From Luteimonas granuli (GTDB taxonomy: Bacteria; Pseudomonadota; Gammaproteobacteria; Xanthomonadales; Xanthomonadaceae): a DNA stretch of 64,000 nucleotides. Both the position numbers and the translations under genes were made by a program. Below the pieces are notes generated by a model, which saw only the letters and a list, made by a program, of their open reading frames with translations, had not been told where the DNA came from and searched no databases. Every line of letters begins with the position of its first letter. Position 1 is the stretch's first letter. Where the stretch lies: positions 992,001-1,056,000 of the forward strand of contig NZ_CP042218.1 in assembly GCF_007795095.1 (NCBI RefSeq), read 5' to 3'. Positions 63,314 to 64,000 of this stretch are shown here, in pieces.

Positions 63314-64000
63314 ATGCGCCTGGTCCCGATGTTGCTCTCGGCGGCAATCGCCGCATCCTTTCCCGCCGTCGCCGCCGAGACCGCTGGGGCCAGCACCCCG
63401 GCCACCGTCGAAACCCGCATCGCCGACGCCTCCATGGCCGCCGTCGCCGGCCTGCGCGAAGCTGCGCTGGCCAGCAGCCTGGCATGGGACATCACCGAGT
63501 CGCTGACCACCGAGATCGGCCCGCGCCTGGCCGGCAGCGAGGCCGACGCACGCGCGGTGGAATGGGCCCGGGCGAAGTTCACGGAGCTCGGCTTCGACCG
63601 CGTCTGGACCGAGCCGGTGACCTTCCCGAAATGGGTCCGCCGCGGCGAGTCCGCCGCCGTGCTGGGTCCGAATGCGCAGCCGCTGGCGCTGAGCGCGCTG
63701 GGCGGCAGCCCGGGCGGCACGGTCGAGGGCGAGGTCGTGCGCTTCGCCGACCTCGCCGCGCTGGAAGCCGCTCCGGCGGGCTCGCTGGCCGGGAAGATCG
63801 CTTTCGTCGACTACCGGATGGAACGCGCACGGGACGGCAGCGGCTACGGCCCGGGCTCGCGGGTGCGCAGCCGCGGCCCCTCGGCGGCGGTCCGCGCCGG
63901 CGCTGCCGGCTTCATCATGCGCTCGGTCGGCACCGACTCGCACCGGATGCCGCACACCGGCATCACCCGCTTCGACGCGGGCCTGGATCCGGTGCCCAGC
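63314..64000 (+). CDS. M28-family peptidase with PA domain, N-terminal part (runs off the window)
   Basis: 229 residues visible. A signal peptide ('MLLSAAIAASFPAVAA') leads to a mature start 'WDITESLTTEIGPRLAGSEADARAVEWARAKF', the usual opening of secreted M28 aminopeptidases. A PA-domain-like region follows ('LGGSPGGTVEGEVVRFADL', 'GKIAFVDYRMERARDGSGYGPG', 'AGAAGFIMRS'). The zinc-binding catalytic domain lies beyond the window, so activity cannot be judged. ATG 63314 follows a GGAGC. Confidence 0.85.
   Translation, partial: MRLVPMLLSAAIAASFPAVAAETAGASTPATVETRIADASMAAVAGLREAALASSLAWDITESLTTEIGPRLAGSEADARAVEWARAKFTELGFDRVWTEPVTFPKWVRRGESAAVLGPNAQPLALSALGGSPGGTVEGEVVRFADLAALEAAPAGSLAGKIAFVDYRMERARDGSGYGPGSRVRSRGPSAAVRAGAAGFIMRSVGTDSHRMPHTGITRFDAGLDPVPS

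Overview
The window is GC-rich DNA from a Gammaproteobacterium, most likely family Lysobacteraceae (Xanthomonadaceae; a Luteimonas/Lysobacter-like organism). This rests on gene content: a TonB receptor with a partner barrel protein, an S9 peptidase and an M28 peptidase, GTP-type PEP carboxykinase, an ECF sigma/Ser-Thr kinase pair, and thiS-thiG-trmB and gcvT-gcvH arrangements. It also rests on codon usage and on REP-like stem-loops. It reads as ordinary chromosome; no phage, transposase, CRISPR array or replication origin was seen.

Layout. 1-4.3 kb: AsmA C-terminus, CBS protein, glycosyltransferase, MtgA, broken hslO. 4.3-8.2 kb: exported barrel-like protein and TonB receptor, ending in a strong terminator. 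8.2-8.8 kb: repeat locus A. 8.8-15 kb: methyltransferase, pckG, and TetR divergent from fadE. 15-21.1 kb: NTP/MFS-type transporter, M48 protease with LemA, serine hydrolase, histone-H1-like protein. 21.1-21.9 kb: gene-free, with a candidate small RNA. 21.9-26 kb (minus strand): gcvH, gcvT, NfeD, SPFH protein, aldo/keto reductase. 26-30.6 kb: degenerate GGDEF protein, nucleoside transporter, ribokinase-type kinase, dusB. 30.6-31.2 kb: repeat locus B. 31.2-37.5 kb: nitroreductase, small exported protein, ECF sigma (frameshifted) and a 1445-aa WD40-type receptor kinase. 37.5-41.5 kb: LpxH-like phosphatase, fused PlsC-GNAT acyltransferase (frameshifted), metK. 41.5-42.2 kb: repeat locus C. 42.2-49.9 kb: S9 peptidase, SAH riboswitch and ahcY, Rieske/FAD reductase, patatin, metF. 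49.9-55.5 kb: DUF4124-like protein, ilvE, two-component system, RimK, small exported protein, tRNA-Gly(CCC). 55.5-64 kb: GDSL autotransporter, thiS-thiG-trmB, SLC13 permease, Rieske protein, small membrane protein, FAH-family hydrolase, mscL, start of an M28 peptidase.

How the genes fit together. The activated-methyl cycle is represented by metK, ahcY (under a clear S-adenosylhomocysteine riboswitch) and metF, all within about 10 kb. Glycine cleavage (gcvT-gcvH) supplies one-carbon units. The nucleoside transporter and PfkB kinase look like a salvage pair. LemA/M48 and SPFH/NfeD are membrane quality-control pairs. The ECF sigma/kinase pair resembles kinase-activated ECF systems.

Two observations stand out. 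First, three intergenic loci carry a modular family of long nested-hairpin elements. Each begins directly after the T-tract of an intrinsic terminator and lies in the same orientation relative to that gene, and the hairpin arms covary between copies. Second, four genes (hslO, the ECF sigma gene, the acyltransferase and thiS) each carry one apparent extra G in a G run, and removing it restores the family reading frame. This points either to systematic consensus errors or to a real cluster of frameshifts.
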